From the NCBI RefSeq assembly GCF_021026345.1, contig NZ_JAJNCZ010000005.1, forward strand, positions 186,001-250,000: a stretch of DNA of 64,000 nt. The letters are read 5' to 3'. This DNA comes from Rhizobium sp. GN54. Lineage in GTDB: Bacteria > Pseudomonadota > Alphaproteobacteria > Rhizobiales > Rhizobiaceae. Every line of letters begins with the position of its first letter. Within the stretch, counting starts at the first letter, position 1. Below the pieces are notes generated by a model, which saw nothing but the letters and a program-made list of their open reading frames with translations, was not told where the DNA came from and made no database searches. The translations under genes and the position numbers were made by a program. Below are positions 17,301 to 27,305 of this stretch, piece after piece.

Positions 17301-18186
17301 CCTCGAACTGGCTGGCGTAGCGGCGATCGTCCGGCATGACGCTGCGACCGAGGGCTTCCACGGCCTGGCCCATCGCGTGCAGCTTGTCTTCCAGGTCGCG
17401 CAGCGCAGGCGTGGGGCTGACGGACTGGATCTGCGTCTTCAGTTCGTCGAGCCGATAGGCAAGGGCCAGCAGTTCGTCGTCGCGGCTCTGGTCGGCGGCG
17501 GCGAGCTTCTGCTCCACGCCGTTCCAGCGGGTTTCCATGCGGCGCACGGAATCCTCGCGGGCAAGGCCGTCGAGGACCGAGCGCAATTCGTCGAACTCGA
17601 CGCGAAGACCGTCGGTGTCCGAGCGGTCCGACTGGTGGCCGAGCTGGCTGATGCCTTGCGCCAGCCGCTGCAGGTCGCCGCGGATGTCGTCGTCGTGGCC
17701 GCGAACCTCGGCGGCCTGGCGGATGGCCCGCATCTCGTCGCGCAGCACGTCCATCTCGCGGCCGAGACCTTCGGCGATGTCGCGCTTGAGATCCTGCCGC
17801 AGGCCGACAAGCGCCTGGGCGATCTCCCGGGCGGCGAATTCCGGCGCGGCATGCTCCGGCGCGCCGCGCGGGGCGGACGGATGCGCGGGGGCAGCAGTGT
17901 CGAAGGCGTGGGGGCGGCGCTCGCTGCGAGCTGCGGAGCGCTCGCGCACCGTCTCGATCGCGCGCTGGCGCTGCATGATCTCGCCGACAGGATCGTCGCG
18001 CAGGGCACCGGTGCGGGTGATATCGGGGTGCGGCGCCTCCGCTCGCCCGTGCGCGCCGTCGCGGCCGCGTTCACGGCTGCCCATCAGGCCTTCGATCCGG
18101 GCCTCGAGACCCTCGATCGTGCGGTTGAGTGCATCGAACGACGACCTGTCGCCAAAACGGGGAGGATTTGCTCGCGATCCGCTCAT
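14392..18186 (-). CDS. podJ: PodJ-like polar organelle development / localisation factor
   Basis: A 1264-residue protein with the PodJ layout of Rhizobiaceae. A very long cytoplasmic region (about residues 1-800) is rich in heptad repeats (for example LEARIEGL, LDEISRAIAAGA, LEGRIADLAGQLDTI). A single membrane segment follows at about 809-832 (RPILMAVGAILLAIMSYPLV). The periplasmic part has about four Sel1/TPR-like repeats (ALFELGARFTEGRGV, AQYRLGSLYEKGQGV, ASHNLAVLLATGGG, SQFNLAILYARGNGV; about 990-1140). A C-terminal peptidoglycan-binding domain ends the protein (IQAILNNNGFNAGSPDGTMG, about 1205-1260). In Agrobacterium and Sinorhizobium, PodJ organises the cell pole and cell division. The gene stands alone. 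Confidence 0.85.
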   Translation of the reverse strand: MSGSRANPPRFGDRSSFDALNRTIEGLEARIEGLMGSRERGRDGAHGRAEAPHPDITRTGALRDDPVGEIMQRQRAIETVRERSAARSERRPHAFDTAAPAHPSAPRGAPEHAAPEFAAREIAQALVGLRQDLKRDIAEGLGREMDVLRDEMRAIRQAAEVRGHDDDIRGDLQRLAQGISQLGHQSDRSDTDGLRVEFDELRSVLDGLAREDSVRRMETRWNGVEQKLAAADQSRDDELLALAYRLDELKTQIQSVSPTPALRDLEDKLHAMGQAVEALGRSVMPDDRRYASQFEGLDLRLDEISRAIAAGARAPGSVADTAMLQRLEGRIADLAGQLDTISHRPSPEQGLGQRLEALAYRIEEMANEKAAIRLEERLDQLSFMIEQSQRAPAAGADLAGYLTDISRKIDALDQGAVNDVLAERLDLLARRIEDLDVPSAAPLSGERFSSIEGRLQAIADRLDRTSAAPVGDSAALQSLEAQIAHLSTLISAPQATSAAALPADFDNRMATIEDYMATNDEYIIEAARQAAEAVMQAYQHAETGGASSSDMAAISALAEDLRTLEDMMRSSEERTARTFDALHDTLVQIAGRLEQLDAPRPDDRAEERQPSPATPRVAAMAFHDDEYPFVDDGFDAGPEGHEQRTITADAGTSDFADEAPVEGEEGSRPVVAEAAAAATTGKKARGGLISGLARRFAPARKEAPAVPAVRQHIDPAPSLDPGDEIAPEVANQLLEPGSGAPDVRKILERVRASQAAEGRGKPSDAGKADFIAAARRAARMAAEESDTISRLAPEKKATGSGAAASAFSRHRRPILMAVGAILLAIMSYPLVNTLVRGDEVPATAPVEQASMAPPAGGNEAVAPAPVESAPAAAPIESAQVEVIEGDEPLPDGVTAPADDIPTPTVEDTGMDTGDPVLAITGAQQLTRPADAAAETGGFEPIVTNVPTEGIKDVPVTDEGTTESVIGAGDPRQDVTEAITVPTAIEPASLAKSAGEGDSLALFELGARFTEGRGVAIDMAEAANWYRLSANRGFAPAQYRLGSLYEKGQGVERDLDKARALYEQAARQGNASASHNLAVLLATGGGKAPDYAAAAEWFKKAAELGVRDSQFNLAILYARGNGVKQDLEESYKWFAIAARDGDRDAAEKRDEVANAMKPEQLADAKARLDLWKQQPLDDKANSTDLPDEWVGKGTKTASVDMKKAIRNIQAILNNNGFNAGSPDGTMGPKTVDAIKAFQKSIGQSETGKVDDKLINELLKRNKQQG

Positions 18187-18609
18187 GTTCTTCGCCTCGC
18201 TTGGGAGCCCGTCGGCTCGCCGGGAGAACCCGCACCACGCCTGCCGTTCATGCGGCGCGACGCCCTGTTACTGCTTTGAACCGGCAAGACGCACGCCGGC
18301 ATGTTCGATATCCACGTGCAGACCGGGGGCGCGCCGACGCGGCGCATCTCCTCCGGCCCTGACGAAACGAATGGCAGGCGAAAAGTGGAAAGATGAGACT
18401 ATTTCGTGAACTGCCCTCAGGCGCCACAATTCATGGAACATGGTAAACAAGCCGTTAACCGACCGGAAATTTTTTAACGAATTGCTCATATAGCGGCGAA
18501 GCGGGTGCGAGACTGGCGTTCGCCGTCCCGCGGGGGAGTCTCAAGGCTCCGCTGTCACCCATCCGTGCAAGACTGGCCGGCGCGCTTGTGAAAATAACGC
18601 ACGCGACAC
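18187..18609. other. Divergent intergenic region upstream of podJ and the beta-oxidation genes
   Basis: The stretch between podJ (minus) and the acyl-CoA dehydrogenase (plus) has no supported gene. Its middle part, about 18430-18500, is clearly A+T-richer than the surroundings and contains two TTAAC elements, so it is the likely podJ promoter region. One weak CtrA-like box is listed separately. Confidence 0.5.
18443..18458 (-). promoter_or_regulatory. Possible CtrA-like box upstream of podJ
   Basis: Read on the minus strand the site is TTAA, 7 bases, TTTAC. This is one mismatch from the alphaproteobacterial CtrA consensus TTAA-N7-TTAA. It lies about 255 bases upstream of the podJ start. Cell-cycle control of a polarity gene would be expected, but a single near-match in an A+T-rich promoter is weak evidence. 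Confidence 0.25.
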
Positions 18610-18635
18610 TTTTGACGTTTACGCAAACGTCAAAA
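18610..18635. promoter_or_regulatory. Perfect inverted repeat, probable operator of the beta-oxidation genes
   Basis: TTTTGACGTTT and its exact complement AAACGTCAAAA flank the 4-base spacer ACGC. The site is 64 bases upstream of the acyl-CoA dehydrogenase start. The core TTGACGTT...AACGTCAA resembles sites of regulators of acyl-CoA and branched-chain amino acid catabolism in proteobacteria (LiuR-type, MerR family). No regulator gene is adjacent. Confidence 0.7.
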
Positions 18636-18699
18636 CTTCATAGTATCCATGCCAATGACTTGGACGGTCGTCCATCGAGAAGGCGAGGAACTCGAGACT

Positions 18700-20496
18700 A
18701 TGCCCATCTACAAGGCCCCCGTGAACGAAACCCTGTTCGTGCTGAACGACGTGCTCGGACTGGAGCGCTACAACAACCTGCCGGGCTTTGCCGATGCGAC
18801 GCAGGACATGGTCGAGGCAATCGCCGGCGAGGCGGCGAAACTGTCGGAGGAGGCGCTCTTTCCTGTCAATCTTTCCGGAGACCAGGAAGGCTGCAGGCGC
18901 GGCGAGGACGGCTCGGTCAGCGTGCCGAAGGGCTTCAAGCAGGCCTTCGACCTCTATCGCGCGGGCGGCTGGCTGGGGCTCGCCGTACCGGAGGAATTCG
19001 GCGGCCAGGGGCTTCCCTACGTGCTGCACACCGCTGTCGGCGAATACATGTCGTCGGCCAACATGTCGCTGATGATGTATCCGGGGCTCACCCAGGGCGC
19101 GATCGCGGCGATCCTGGTGCACGGCTCGGACGCGCAGAAGCGGGCCTATCTGCCGAAAATGGTGGCCGGCACCTGGACCGGCACGATGAACCTGACCGAA
19201 CCGCATTGCGGCACCGACCTCGGCCTGCTGCGCACCAAGGCGGTGCCGCAGGCGGACGGCAGCTACAGGATTTCCGGCCAGAAGATCTTCATCTCCGCCG
19301 GCGAACACGACATGGCAGAGAACATCGTCCACCTGGTGCTTGCCCGGATCGAGGGCGCGCCGGAAGGCACCAAGGGCATCTCGCTCTTCATCGTGCCGAA
19401 GTTCCTGCCGGATGCGGACGGCGAGGCGGGCGCGCGAAACGGCGTTTCCTGCGGCGCGATCGAGCACAAGATGGGCATCCACGGCAACGCCACCTGCGTG
19501 ATGAACTACGACGAGGCGACCGGCTTTCTCATCGGTGCGGAGAACAAGGGTCTCGCCGCCATGTTCGTGATGATGAACGAGGCGCGCCTCGGCGTCGGCC
19601 TGCAGGGGCTCGCCGTTGCCGAAGCCGCCTACCAGAACGCCGCCAACTATGCGCGCGAGCGCATCCAGGGACGGTCGCTTTCCGGGCCGAAGGCGCCCGA
19701 GCAGCGTGCCGACCCGATCATCGTCCATCCCGACATCCGCCGGGCGCTCCTGACCATCAGGGCCTGGAACGAGGGCGGGCGCGCCTTCCTGCTGTGGACG
19801 GCGCTGCAATCCGACATCGCCCACCGTGCAAGCGACGAGAAAGAGCGCCAGGCGGCGGACGACCTGCTCGGACTGGCAACGCCTATCCTGAAGGGCGTGC
19901 TCACCGACAAGGGCTTCGACCATGCGGTGATGGCGCAGCAGGTCTATGGCGGGCACGGCTATATCGAAGAGCACGGCATGAGCCAGTTCGTGCGCGACGC
20001 CCGCATCGCCATGATCTACGAAGGCGCGAACGGTATCCAGGCGCTCGACCTCGTCGGCCGCAAGCTCGGCATGAACGGCGGTCGCGCGGTGATGGCGCTG
20101 TTCAAGGAGATCGGCGATTTCTGCGAGGAAAACCGCGGCGACGAGAGCCTGTCCTTCTTCACCAAGCACCTCAAGAAGGGGCTGGGCGACCTGCAGGCAT
20201 CGACCATGTGGTTCATGCAGCATGCGATGGCCAAGCCCGACAATGCCGGCGCCGGCTCGACCGACTACATGCACCTGTTCGGCCTTGTCGTGGTCGGCTA
20301 CATGTGGGCGCGTATGGCCAAGACGGCCCAGGCCGGGCTTGCGGCAGGAGCCGGCGAGCGCGAGGAATTCCTGCGCAACAAGCTGATCACCGGCCGCTTC
20401 TTCATGGAGCGGATCATGCCGGAGACGGCGCTGCGCAAGGCACGGATCGAGAGCGGCGCCGAGACGATGATGGCGATGGCGGCGGATGCGTTCTGA
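18700..20496 (+). CDS. Acyl-CoA dehydrogenase with extended C-terminal domain (FadE-type)
   Basis: This 598-residue flavoenzyme catalyses the first, alpha-beta dehydrogenation step of fatty-acid oxidation. The start [20 protein letters not shown] is the characteristic N-terminal motif of the long acyl-CoA dehydrogenase class. [19 protein letters not shown] and [11 protein letters not shown] are FAD/acyl-CoA contacts, [20 protein letters not shown] and the [18 protein letters not shown] block carry the catalytic Glu region. The final 130 residues match the extra C-terminal domain of this class. An upstream ATG at 18649 is less likely: the MPIYKAP motif marks the N-terminus and GAGGAA precedes 18700. 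It leads a three-gene beta-oxidation set. Confidence 0.94.
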   Translation: MPIYKAPVNETLFVLNDVLGLERYNNLPGFADATQDMVEAIAGEAAKLSEEALFPVNLSGDQEGCRRGEDGSVSVPKGFKQAFDLYRAGGWLGLAVPEEFGGQGLPYVLHTAVGEYMSSANMSLMMYPGLTQGAIAAILVHGSDAQKRAYLPKMVAGTWTGTMNLTEPHCGTDLGLLRTKAVPQADGSYRISGQKIFISAGEHDMAENIVHLVLARIEGAPEGTKGISLFIVPKFLPDADGEAGARNGVSCGAIEHKMGIHGNATCVMNYDEATGFLIGAENKGLAAMFVMMNEARLGVGLQGLAVAEAAYQNAANYARERIQGRSLSGPKAPEQRADPIIVHPDIRRALLTIRAWNEGGRAFLLWTALQSDIAHRASDEKERQAADDLLGLATPILKGVLTDKGFDHAVMAQQVYGGHGYIEEHGMSQFVRDARIAMIYEGANGIQALDLVGRKLGMNGGRAVMALFKEIGDFCEENRGDESLSFFTKHLKKGLGDLQASTMWFMQHAMAKPDNAGAGSTDYMHLFGLVVVGYMWARMAKTAQAGLAAGAGEREEFLRNKLITGRFFMERIMPETALRKARIESGAETMMAMAADAF

Positions 20497-20529
20497 GAGC
20501 CGTCCGCGCCTTGCACGTCGCACACACGC

Positions 20530-20638
20530 CCCCTCACCCCTACCCTCTCCCCGCAAACGGGCAGAGGGAGTACAGTCGCCGCGGCATCGCCCCTTCGCCC
20601 CGCAAGCGGGGAGAAGGTGCCGGCAGGCGGATGAGGGG
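20530..20638. repeat. Palindromic intergenic repeat (RIME-like), copy 1
   Basis: The element is bounded by CCCCTCA and TGAGGGG ends and holds two hairpins, around CCCTCTCCCCGCAAACGGG (20543-20568) and CCTTCGCCCCGCAAGCGGGG (20592-20617). It shares sequence and architecture with the copy at 21929. Such mosaics are the rhizobial intergenic elements described as RIME-like. It sits between two cotranscribed-looking genes, so it may affect mRNA processing. Confidence 0.8.
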
Positions 20639-20710
20639 CAGGCCGACGCGCCAAGAGATTGGCAGACAGATGATTGACGACGCTTCTGCGTCGCCCAGGG
20701 AGAGAAAAGC

Positions 20711-21919
<1,209 letters not shown>

Positions 21920-21928
21920 GGCGGATCG

Positions 21929-22057
21929 CCCCTCATCCGGCTGCCGCCACCTTCTCCCCGCAAGCGGGGAGAAGGGACATGCCGCGAAAGTCTCCGGTCC
22001 CCTCGCCCCGTTTACGGGGAGAGGGTCGCCGAGCGAAGCGGAGGCGGGGTGAGGGGC
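21929..22057. repeat. Palindromic intergenic repeat (RIME-like), copy 2
   Basis: The element has the same CCCCTCATCCGG...GTGAGGGG ends as copy 1. Its first hairpin is CTTCTCCCCGCAAGCGGGG with its complement, and a second surrounds CCCCTCGCCCCGTTTACGGG. It fills nearly the whole gap between the thiolase stop and the FadJ-type start. Both copies in the window lie within this one gene set. Confidence 0.82.
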
Positions 22058-22100
22058 TGCGAGGCCAACTGGACGAATTCAAGGGAAGAGGAATCCCGCA

Positions 22101-24308
22101 ATGACCTACAAGAACTTCACCATCGACACCGACGCGGACGGCATTGCGCTCGCCACCTGGGACATGCCGGGCAAGTCGATGAACGTCATCACCGCCGAGG
22201 TGATGGACGAGCTTGACGCCATCATCGACGCAACCGTCGCGGATGCCGCCGTCAAGGGCGTGGTCTTCACGTCCGGCAAGTCGTCCTTCTCCGGCGGTGC
22301 AGACCTTTCGATGATCAAGTCGATGTTTGCCCTCCAGGCCGAGGAAAAGGCGAAGGACCCGGCGCAGGCGGTCGAGAAGCTGTTTGCCCTGACCGGGCGG
22401 ATGAGCGGCCTCTACCGCAAGCTCGAGACCTGCGGCAAGCCCTGGGTGTCTGCGATCAACGGCACCTGCATGGGCGGTGCCTTCGAGCTGTCGCTCGCCT
22501 GCCACGGCCGTGTCGCCTCGAATGCGAAATCGCTGAAGATCGCGCTGCCCGAGGTCAAGGTCGGCATCTTCCCCGGCGCCGGCGGCACCCAGCGCGTGCC
22601 ACGGCTCGCAAACGCGCAGGACGCCTTGCAGATGATGACACTCGGCTCGTCCCTGACCGGCGCACGCGCCAAGGCGATGAACCTCGTGCACCAGGTAGTC
22701 GCCCCCGAGGACCTGATCCCGGCCGCAAAGCAGATGATCAAGGACGGGCTGAAGCCGATCGCCCCCTGGGACGAGAAGGGCTTCAAGGTGCCGGGCGGCG
22801 GCATCTGGACGCCGGCCTCCGCCCAACTCTGGCCGGCAGCGCCTGCGATCCTGCGGCGCGAGACCGCCGGCAACTATCCCGGCGCGCTCGCGATCCTCAA
22901 ATGCGTCTACGAGGGGCTGCAGGTGCCGTTCGATACGGCGCTGAAGATCGAGCAGCGCTACTTCACCCATATCCTGCAGACCACCGAGGCCTTCTCGATG
23001 ATCCGCTCGCTGTTCATCTCCATGCAGGAGCTGGGCAAGGGCGCACGCCGCCCGGCGGGCGTAGTGAAGACCGAGTTCAGGAAGGTCGGCATCGTCGGCG
23101 CCGGTTTCATGGGCGCCTCGATCGGCTACGTCACCGCAGCCGCCGGCATCCCGGTGGTGCTGATCGACCGCGACCAGGAGGCGGCCGACAAAGGCAAGTC
23201 CGTCTGCGAGGGCCTGACGTCCGGCAGCGTCGCCAAGGGCCGGATGAGCAAGGAGGAAGGCGAGAAGCTGCTGTCGCTGATCACGCCGACTGCGGACTAC
23301 GCAGCGCTCTCCGACGCCGACCTCGTCATCGAGGCCGTGTTCGAGGACCGCGACGTGAAGAAGGCCGTCGCCGAAAAGATCGAGGCGGTGCTGCCGGAAG
23401 GGGCAATCTTCGCCTCCAACACCTCCACCCTGCCGATCACCGGGCTTGCGAAGAACACGACGCGCCCGGACCAGTTCATCGGCATCCACTTCTTCTCGCC
23501 GGTCGAGAAGATGATGCTGACGGAAGTGATCCTCGGCAAGGAGACGGGCGACAAGGCGCTGGCCGTGGCATTGGACTACGTCGCCGCGATCAGGAAGACG
23601 CCGATCGTCGTCAACGACACCCGCGGCTTCTACGTCAACCGCTGCGTCTTCCGCTATATCGGCGAGGCCTACGACATGCTGATCGAGGGCGTGCCGGCGG
23701 CGATGATCGAGAATGCAGCGAAAATGGCCGGCATGCCCGTAGGGCCGCTGTCGCTCAACGACGAGGTCGCTGTCGATCTCTCCTACAAGATCTTCAAGGC
23801 GGCGATCGCGGATATCGGCCCGCAGGCCGTCGACCCGCGCCACATGGAACTGGTCACCCAGCTTGTCGAAGCCGGCCGCCTCGGCCGGAAGGCGGGCAAG
23901 GGCTTCTACGACTATCCGCCGAAGCCGCAGAAGAAGCGGCTGTGGCCCGGCCTGAGGGATCTCTATCCGCAGCAGAAGCCCGATGATGTCGACGTGAAGG
24001 TGCTGAAGGAGCGTCTTCTGGTGACGATCGCGCTGGAGGCCGCGCGCACGGTCGAGGAAGGCATCGTCACCGATCCGCGCGAGGCCGATGTCGGCTCGAT
24101 CCTCGGCTTCGGCTTCGCCCCCTATACCGGCGGCACGCTGTCCTACATCGACGGCATGGGGGTTTCGACCTTCGTGGCGCTCTGCGAGAAGCTCGCCTCG
24201 AAATACGGCGACCACTTCAAGCCGACGCCGCTCCTGCTCGACATGGCGGCGAAGGGCGAGACCTTCTACGGCCGCTTCGACCCGTATGCGAAGAGGGAGG
24301 CGGCGTAA
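22101..24308 (+). CDS. fadJ: Bifunctional enoyl-CoA hydratase / 3-hydroxyacyl-CoA dehydrogenase (FadJ/FadB type)
   Basis: The 735-residue multienzyme performs the two middle steps of beta-oxidation. The N-terminal crotonase domain (about 1-190) has the oxyanion-hole and Glu region GGAFELSLACHGRV and LPEVKVGIFPGAGGTQRVP. The Rossmann domain begins at about residue 328 (VGIVGAGFMGASIGYV), with catalytic His in GIHFFSPVEKM (about 460) and VVNDTRGFYVNR. The C-terminal dehydrogenase helical domain includes GRKAGKGFYDYP. Length fits FadJ/FadB. AAGGGAAGAGG precedes the start. It is the third gene of the set, separated from fadA by a palindromic repeat. Confidence 0.95.
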   Translation: MTYKNFTIDTDADGIALATWDMPGKSMNVITAEVMDELDAIIDATVADAAVKGVVFTSGKSSFSGGADLSMIKSMFALQAEEKAKDPAQAVEKLFALTGRMSGLYRKLETCGKPWVSAINGTCMGGAFELSLACHGRVASNAKSLKIALPEVKVGIFPGAGGTQRVPRLANAQDALQMMTLGSSLTGARAKAMNLVHQVVAPEDLIPAAKQMIKDGLKPIAPWDEKGFKVPGGGIWTPASAQLWPAAPAILRRETAGNYPGALAILKCVYEGLQVPFDTALKIEQRYFTHILQTTEAFSMIRSLFISMQELGKGARRPAGVVKTEFRKVGIVGAGFMGASIGYVTAAAGIPVVLIDRDQEAADKGKSVCEGLTSGSVAKGRMSKEEGEKLLSLITPTADYAALSDADLVIEAVFEDRDVKKAVAEKIEAVLPEGAIFASNTSTLPITGLAKNTTRPDQFIGIHFFSPVEKMMLTEVILGKETGDKALAVALDYVAAIRKTPIVVNDTRGFYVNRCVFRYIGEAYDMLIEGVPAAMIENAAKMAGMPVGPLSLNDEVAVDLSYKIFKAAIADIGPQAVDPRHMELVTQLVEAGRLGRKAGKGFYDYPPKPQKKRLWPGLRDLYPQQKPDDVDVKVLKERLLVTIALEAARTVEEGIVTDPREADVGSILGFGFAPYTGGTLSYIDGMGVSTFVALCEKLASKYGDHFKPTPLLLDMAAKGETFYGRFDPYAKREAA

Positions 24309-24328
24309 GCCGTCTCCACGCATATCTC

Positions 24329-24823
24329 TCAGCGCACCTTCAGTTCCGTCTCTTCCCGGTAAGCCTTCCAGAGCAGCCAGGCGAGCAGCGGAACCTTGAC
24401 GATCGTCAACAGCAGCAGCAGGCCGAAATTGTCCGGCGAGAAGTTCGCGTTGACGACGGCCTCGCGAATGTGGCCGATGGCCACGCCGATATTGAACAGC
24501 ACGAGATAGAGGACGACTGCGGCCTTGAACGAAAGGTTTCGCCAGAACGACAGGACGGCGACAACGCCGATAGAGAGATCGGCGACACCGATCTCGAACT
24601 GGAACGGGCTCACCTGCCAGCCGATCTGGGCTGCGGCCACCTGCGGCAGGAAGACGTGGAAGAAGCCGCCCCAGATCATTTCCGCGCCGACCGAGAGCAA
24701 CAGGAGCCAGGACAGATAGCGCCGGGCAGGCGGTCCGTCACGCCGGAGCGTGGCAATCGCGAGCGCCGCCACGAACAGGATCGTCGGCATGTTGGTCAGG
24801 ATCAGCCGTATTGCATCTGCCAT
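24329..24823 (-). CDS. DUF6790-type small membrane protein
   Basis: The 164-residue protein has about four membrane segments (TILFVAALAIATL, YLSWLLLLSVGAEMIWGGFF, VADLSIGVVAVLSF, LLLLLTIVKVPLLAWLLW). The signature IGWQVSPFQFEIGVAD between segments two and three is the DUF6790 hallmark. Function is unknown. The start at 24823 (MADAIRLIL) is taken because membrane homology begins there; the longer reading adds a leader without features. It converges on fadJ with only 20 bases between stops. Confidence 0.75.
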   Translation of the reverse strand: MADAIRLILTNMPTILFVAALAIATLRRDGPPARRYLSWLLLLSVGAEMIWGGFFHVFLPQVAAAQIGWQVSPFQFEIGVADLSIGVVAVLSFWRNLSFKAAVVLYLVLFNIGVAIGHIREAVVNANFSPDNFGLLLLLTIVKVPLLAWLLWKAYREETELKVR

Positions 24824-25068
24824 GCCACCACCTGTGGATGTTTCGACGGGAGATTCCCGGAAAGGTGACAGAGAGCGCGCCGCTTGCCAAGCCGGCACGG
24901 CCGGCAAAGTTCATCCCTCCGCTTTCGGGCGAAGCTGCATTCGGGCGGGATCGGCGGGAGGAAAGGCGGGAGGCGCTGGCGGTCAGGTGACGAAGGGAGG
25001 CGCGAAGGGCTGCTCCGTCGAGAGGCGGCCGCCGTGCGTGACGCCCGGCAGCCATTCGGAAAAAAGGA

Positions 25069-25203
25069 TCAGTTGATCGGGATGCGAACGCCGCCGCCGG
25101 TATCGGCGGGAAGAGCGTAGGTGGTGTTGTTGGCGGCACTCGTCGTGCAGCCCGCCAGCGTCATGCACACGATCGCAGCGGCGAAGATGGATTTGAACGG
25201 CAT
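25069..25203 (-). CDS. Small lipoprotein, 44 residues
   Basis: MPFKSIFAAAIVCMTLAGC is a lipoprotein signal peptide with lipobox LAGC, leaving a mature peptide of only about 26 residues (ending GGGVRIPIN). GGAGAAATTG precedes the ATG. Short lipopeptides of this form are frequent and poorly conserved in rhizobia. Function unknown. The 245 bases between this gene and the DUF6790 gene show nothing clear. Confidence 0.6.
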   Translation of the reverse strand: MPFKSIFAAAIVCMTLAGCTTSAANNTTYALPADTGGGVRIPIN

Positions 25204-25399
25204 CAATTTCTCCGAATGAAGATCAACAATCAGGAAGCGCGCCTCTCTTGAGACGCGCCACCGGCGACAACCCCGCCGGCACGCAGAAGAGGCCAGTTCG
25301 CCGTATAAGGCAAGGGCCGGGTGCGTGCGAAGTCTCCTTGTCCGGAGTTCCTTGTCCGGATTACCGGCCACGATCCGTGGCCGGCCGCGCAATCGGCGG

Positions 25400-26458
25400 T
25401 CAGGCCGCCTCGACGCCCTGGATGGCCGAGACCTGCCAGGGGCCACGGGGCTTGCGCTGGAAGGTCCAGACCTCGACGGCCTCGCTCACCTGGTCCGGAT
25501 CGCCGCTGACGACCTGACCGGTGGCGCGGTCGCGCATGACGTCGATGCTCTCGTAGCGCATCGCGACGGTCGCGTATTCGGTACCGTCGTCCTCGCGCCA
25601 GGCTTCGGCCACGTCGCCCTGAACCAGATGGACGTCGCGAACCTCGTTCCTGACGCCGCTCGTGGCGTTCTCGCTCAGTTCCTCGGCAAGCCAGGACATC
25701 GCTTCGGGCGTGGTGAGGCTGCGAAGGGTGGCATAGTCTTCCGCGCCATAGGCAGCCTGGACGTCCTTCAGCATCGTCTCGAACTGGTCGAGATCCTGCG
25801 GCCCGACACCGATCTCGTCGGCCGACTGGGCGGCGGAACCACCCGCGCCGGGGCCACGCCCCAGGCCGCCCGCAAGACCGCCACCGAGGCCGCCGGCAAG
25901 GCCACCGAGGCCGCCTCGCGCACCGCCGCCGATGCTGGGGATCTTGAAGGACGGCGCGCCGGTCTCGGACTGGCGATTGGCCATGTTGCCGGCACCGCCG
26001 CCATAGGCGGGCTGGGGGGAGCGGCGGAAGAAGCGCATGGCAAGCGTGATCGCACCGAAGATCAGGGCCGCCTGGAAGAGCAGGCCGAGGAAGCCCATTG
26101 CTCCGCCGATGCCGTTGCCCATCAGCATGCCGACCAGGCCGCCCAGAGCCAGGCCGCCGAGAAGCGCGCCGCCGAAGCCGCCGAACAATCCGCCGGGGCG
26201 CTGACCGAACGGCCGGTTGGCCTGCTGGCCCGCCTGCGGCTGCGTCGTCTGCTGGCCGGCCGGGCGCTGCGTCATGGACCGGTCGATCGGCGCCGACTGC
26301 GTGGGCGCCGTGCGCGTCACCGGCGGCGGCGCGAACGTGCGGGTGCCGCGGCTGCCGAATCCGCCACCGGCCCGGCGGGCCTCAGCGACATCGACCGCGG
26401 TAACCATGACCATCAGGGCGACGCCCATCATCGCGAAAATTCGTCCAAAACGCTGCAT
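25400..26458 (-). CDS. Tim44-like domain membrane protein
   Basis: The 352-residue protein has a signal-like N-terminus (FGRIFAMMGVALMVMVTAVD), a Pro/Gln-rich stretch (about 45-85), and glycine-rich hydrophobic segments (GGALLGGLALGGLVGMLMG; LLFQAALIFGAITLAMRFF). A Gly-rich linker follows, then a C-terminal Tim44-like domain (about 205-350; FETMLKDVQAAYGAEDYATL, EAWREDDGTEYATVAMRYES). The same architecture is common in alphaproteobacteria as Tim44 domain proteins of unknown role. The start could be six codons earlier (26476). It is a single gene. Confidence 0.82.
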   Translation of the reverse strand: MQRFGRIFAMMGVALMVMVTAVDVAEARRAGGGFGSRGTRTFAPPPVTRTAPTQSAPIDRSMTQRPAGQQTTQPQAGQQANRPFGQRPGGLFGGFGGALLGGLALGGLVGMLMGNGIGGAMGFLGLLFQAALIFGAITLAMRFFRRSPQPAYGGGAGNMANRQSETGAPSFKIPSIGGGARGGLGGLAGGLGGGLAGGLGRGPGAGGSAAQSADEIGVGPQDLDQFETMLKDVQAAYGAEDYATLRSLTTPEAMSWLAEELSENATSGVRNEVRDVHLVQGDVAEAWREDDGTEYATVAMRYESIDVMRDRATGQVVSGDPDQVSEAVEVWTFQRKPRGPWQVSAIQGVEAA

Positions 26459-26612
26459 TTCAACTCTTCCCGTCATCTCTTCCCGCGCCAGAAAGGCGCA
26501 CATGGCGTTGCATATAGCGTTACAGGAAACCGAGTTTAAGGTGCGGTCACATTTTTGTGGCCGCAAATGTGCCTTGGCTCCCTTGCGGCAGCACGGCCTT
26601 GCACCGCCGGCT

Positions 26613-27305
26613 TCAGGCCACGTTGCGCGACGCTCCGGCAAACTTGCTGAGCCCCAGCCATTGCTGCATGGCGTTGGCAATCTCCGGATCGCCGTCGAGT
26701 TCGAGATTGCCGGCATCGACCTCCCGGCCGATCATCGACAGACCCATCCAGATTGCCGTCATGCTGCGCAGCGAGCTCGTCACCAGAAGGTCGATCTCGA
26801 AGCCGGGATCGAAGCCGCACAGGTCGACCGCCCCGCCGTCGACAACCAGCCACCAGTTCTGCCGGCTTTCCGGCAGCTCCGGGTAGAGGAACTGGATGGT
26901 GCAGCGGCGCCTCGGCAGCGGCTGCGGGTTCAGATTGCGCCGCATGTCCCACATGAGCAGCATGGGATCGAGCTTCTTCAGCGAGAGCTGCGATTCCACC
27001 CAGCGTTGCCCCCATAGGCCGAGCCCCATGACGATCGGCTCAAGGTCCCTGCCGGCCGGCGAGAGGCGATACTCGATCACGCCCCGCTCGCCCGGCCCGG
27101 CGAGGACGACGCCGGCGCGCTCCAGTTCCTTCAGCCGCTTGGACAGAAGCGCCGGCGACATGCGCGGCACGCCCCGGCGCAGGTCGTTGAAGCGGGTCGT
27201 CCCGCAGAGCAGCTCGCGCAGGACCAGCACCGTCCAGCGGGTGCAGAGGATTTCGGCGGCCATCGATACGGGACAGAACTGGCCGTAACTTCCATGCTCA
27301 TTCAT
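26613..27305 (-). CDS. HxlR-family regulator with C-terminal SCP2-like domain
   Basis: The N-terminal half is an HxlR winged helix (FCPVSMAAEILCTRWTVLVL, RFNDLRRGVPRMSPALLSKR, YRLSPAGRDLEPIV). The C-terminal half (about residues 125-228) looks like a sterol-carrier-protein-2 type ligand pocket (WWLVVDGGAVDLCGFDPGFE; LELDGDPEIANAMQQWLGLS). Such fusions suggest a regulator that senses a lipid or acyl-CoA. It is divergent from an acyl-CoA dehydrogenase, its likely target. The start could be three codons earlier at 27314; neither has a strong ribosome site. Confidence 0.85.
   Translation of the reverse strand: MNEHGSYGQFCPVSMAAEILCTRWTVLVLRELLCGTTRFNDLRRGVPRMSPALLSKRLKELERAGVVLAGPGERGVIEYRLSPAGRDLEPIVMGLGLWGQRWVESQLSLKKLDPMLLMWDMRRNLNPQPLPRRRCTIQFLYPELPESRQNWWLVVDGGAVDLCGFDPGFEIDLLVTSSLRSMTAIWMGLSMIGREVDAGNLELDGDPEIANAMQQWLGLSKFAGASRNVA

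Noticed and set aside
15757-18279. Open frame of 840 codons on the plus strand opposite podJ
   Set aside because: It mirrors the coiled-coil coding region of podJ and has no recognisable domain.
21933-24323. Open frame of 796 codons on the minus strand opposite fadJ
   Set aside because: Same reason: compositionally biased product, antisense to a clear FadJ-type enzyme.
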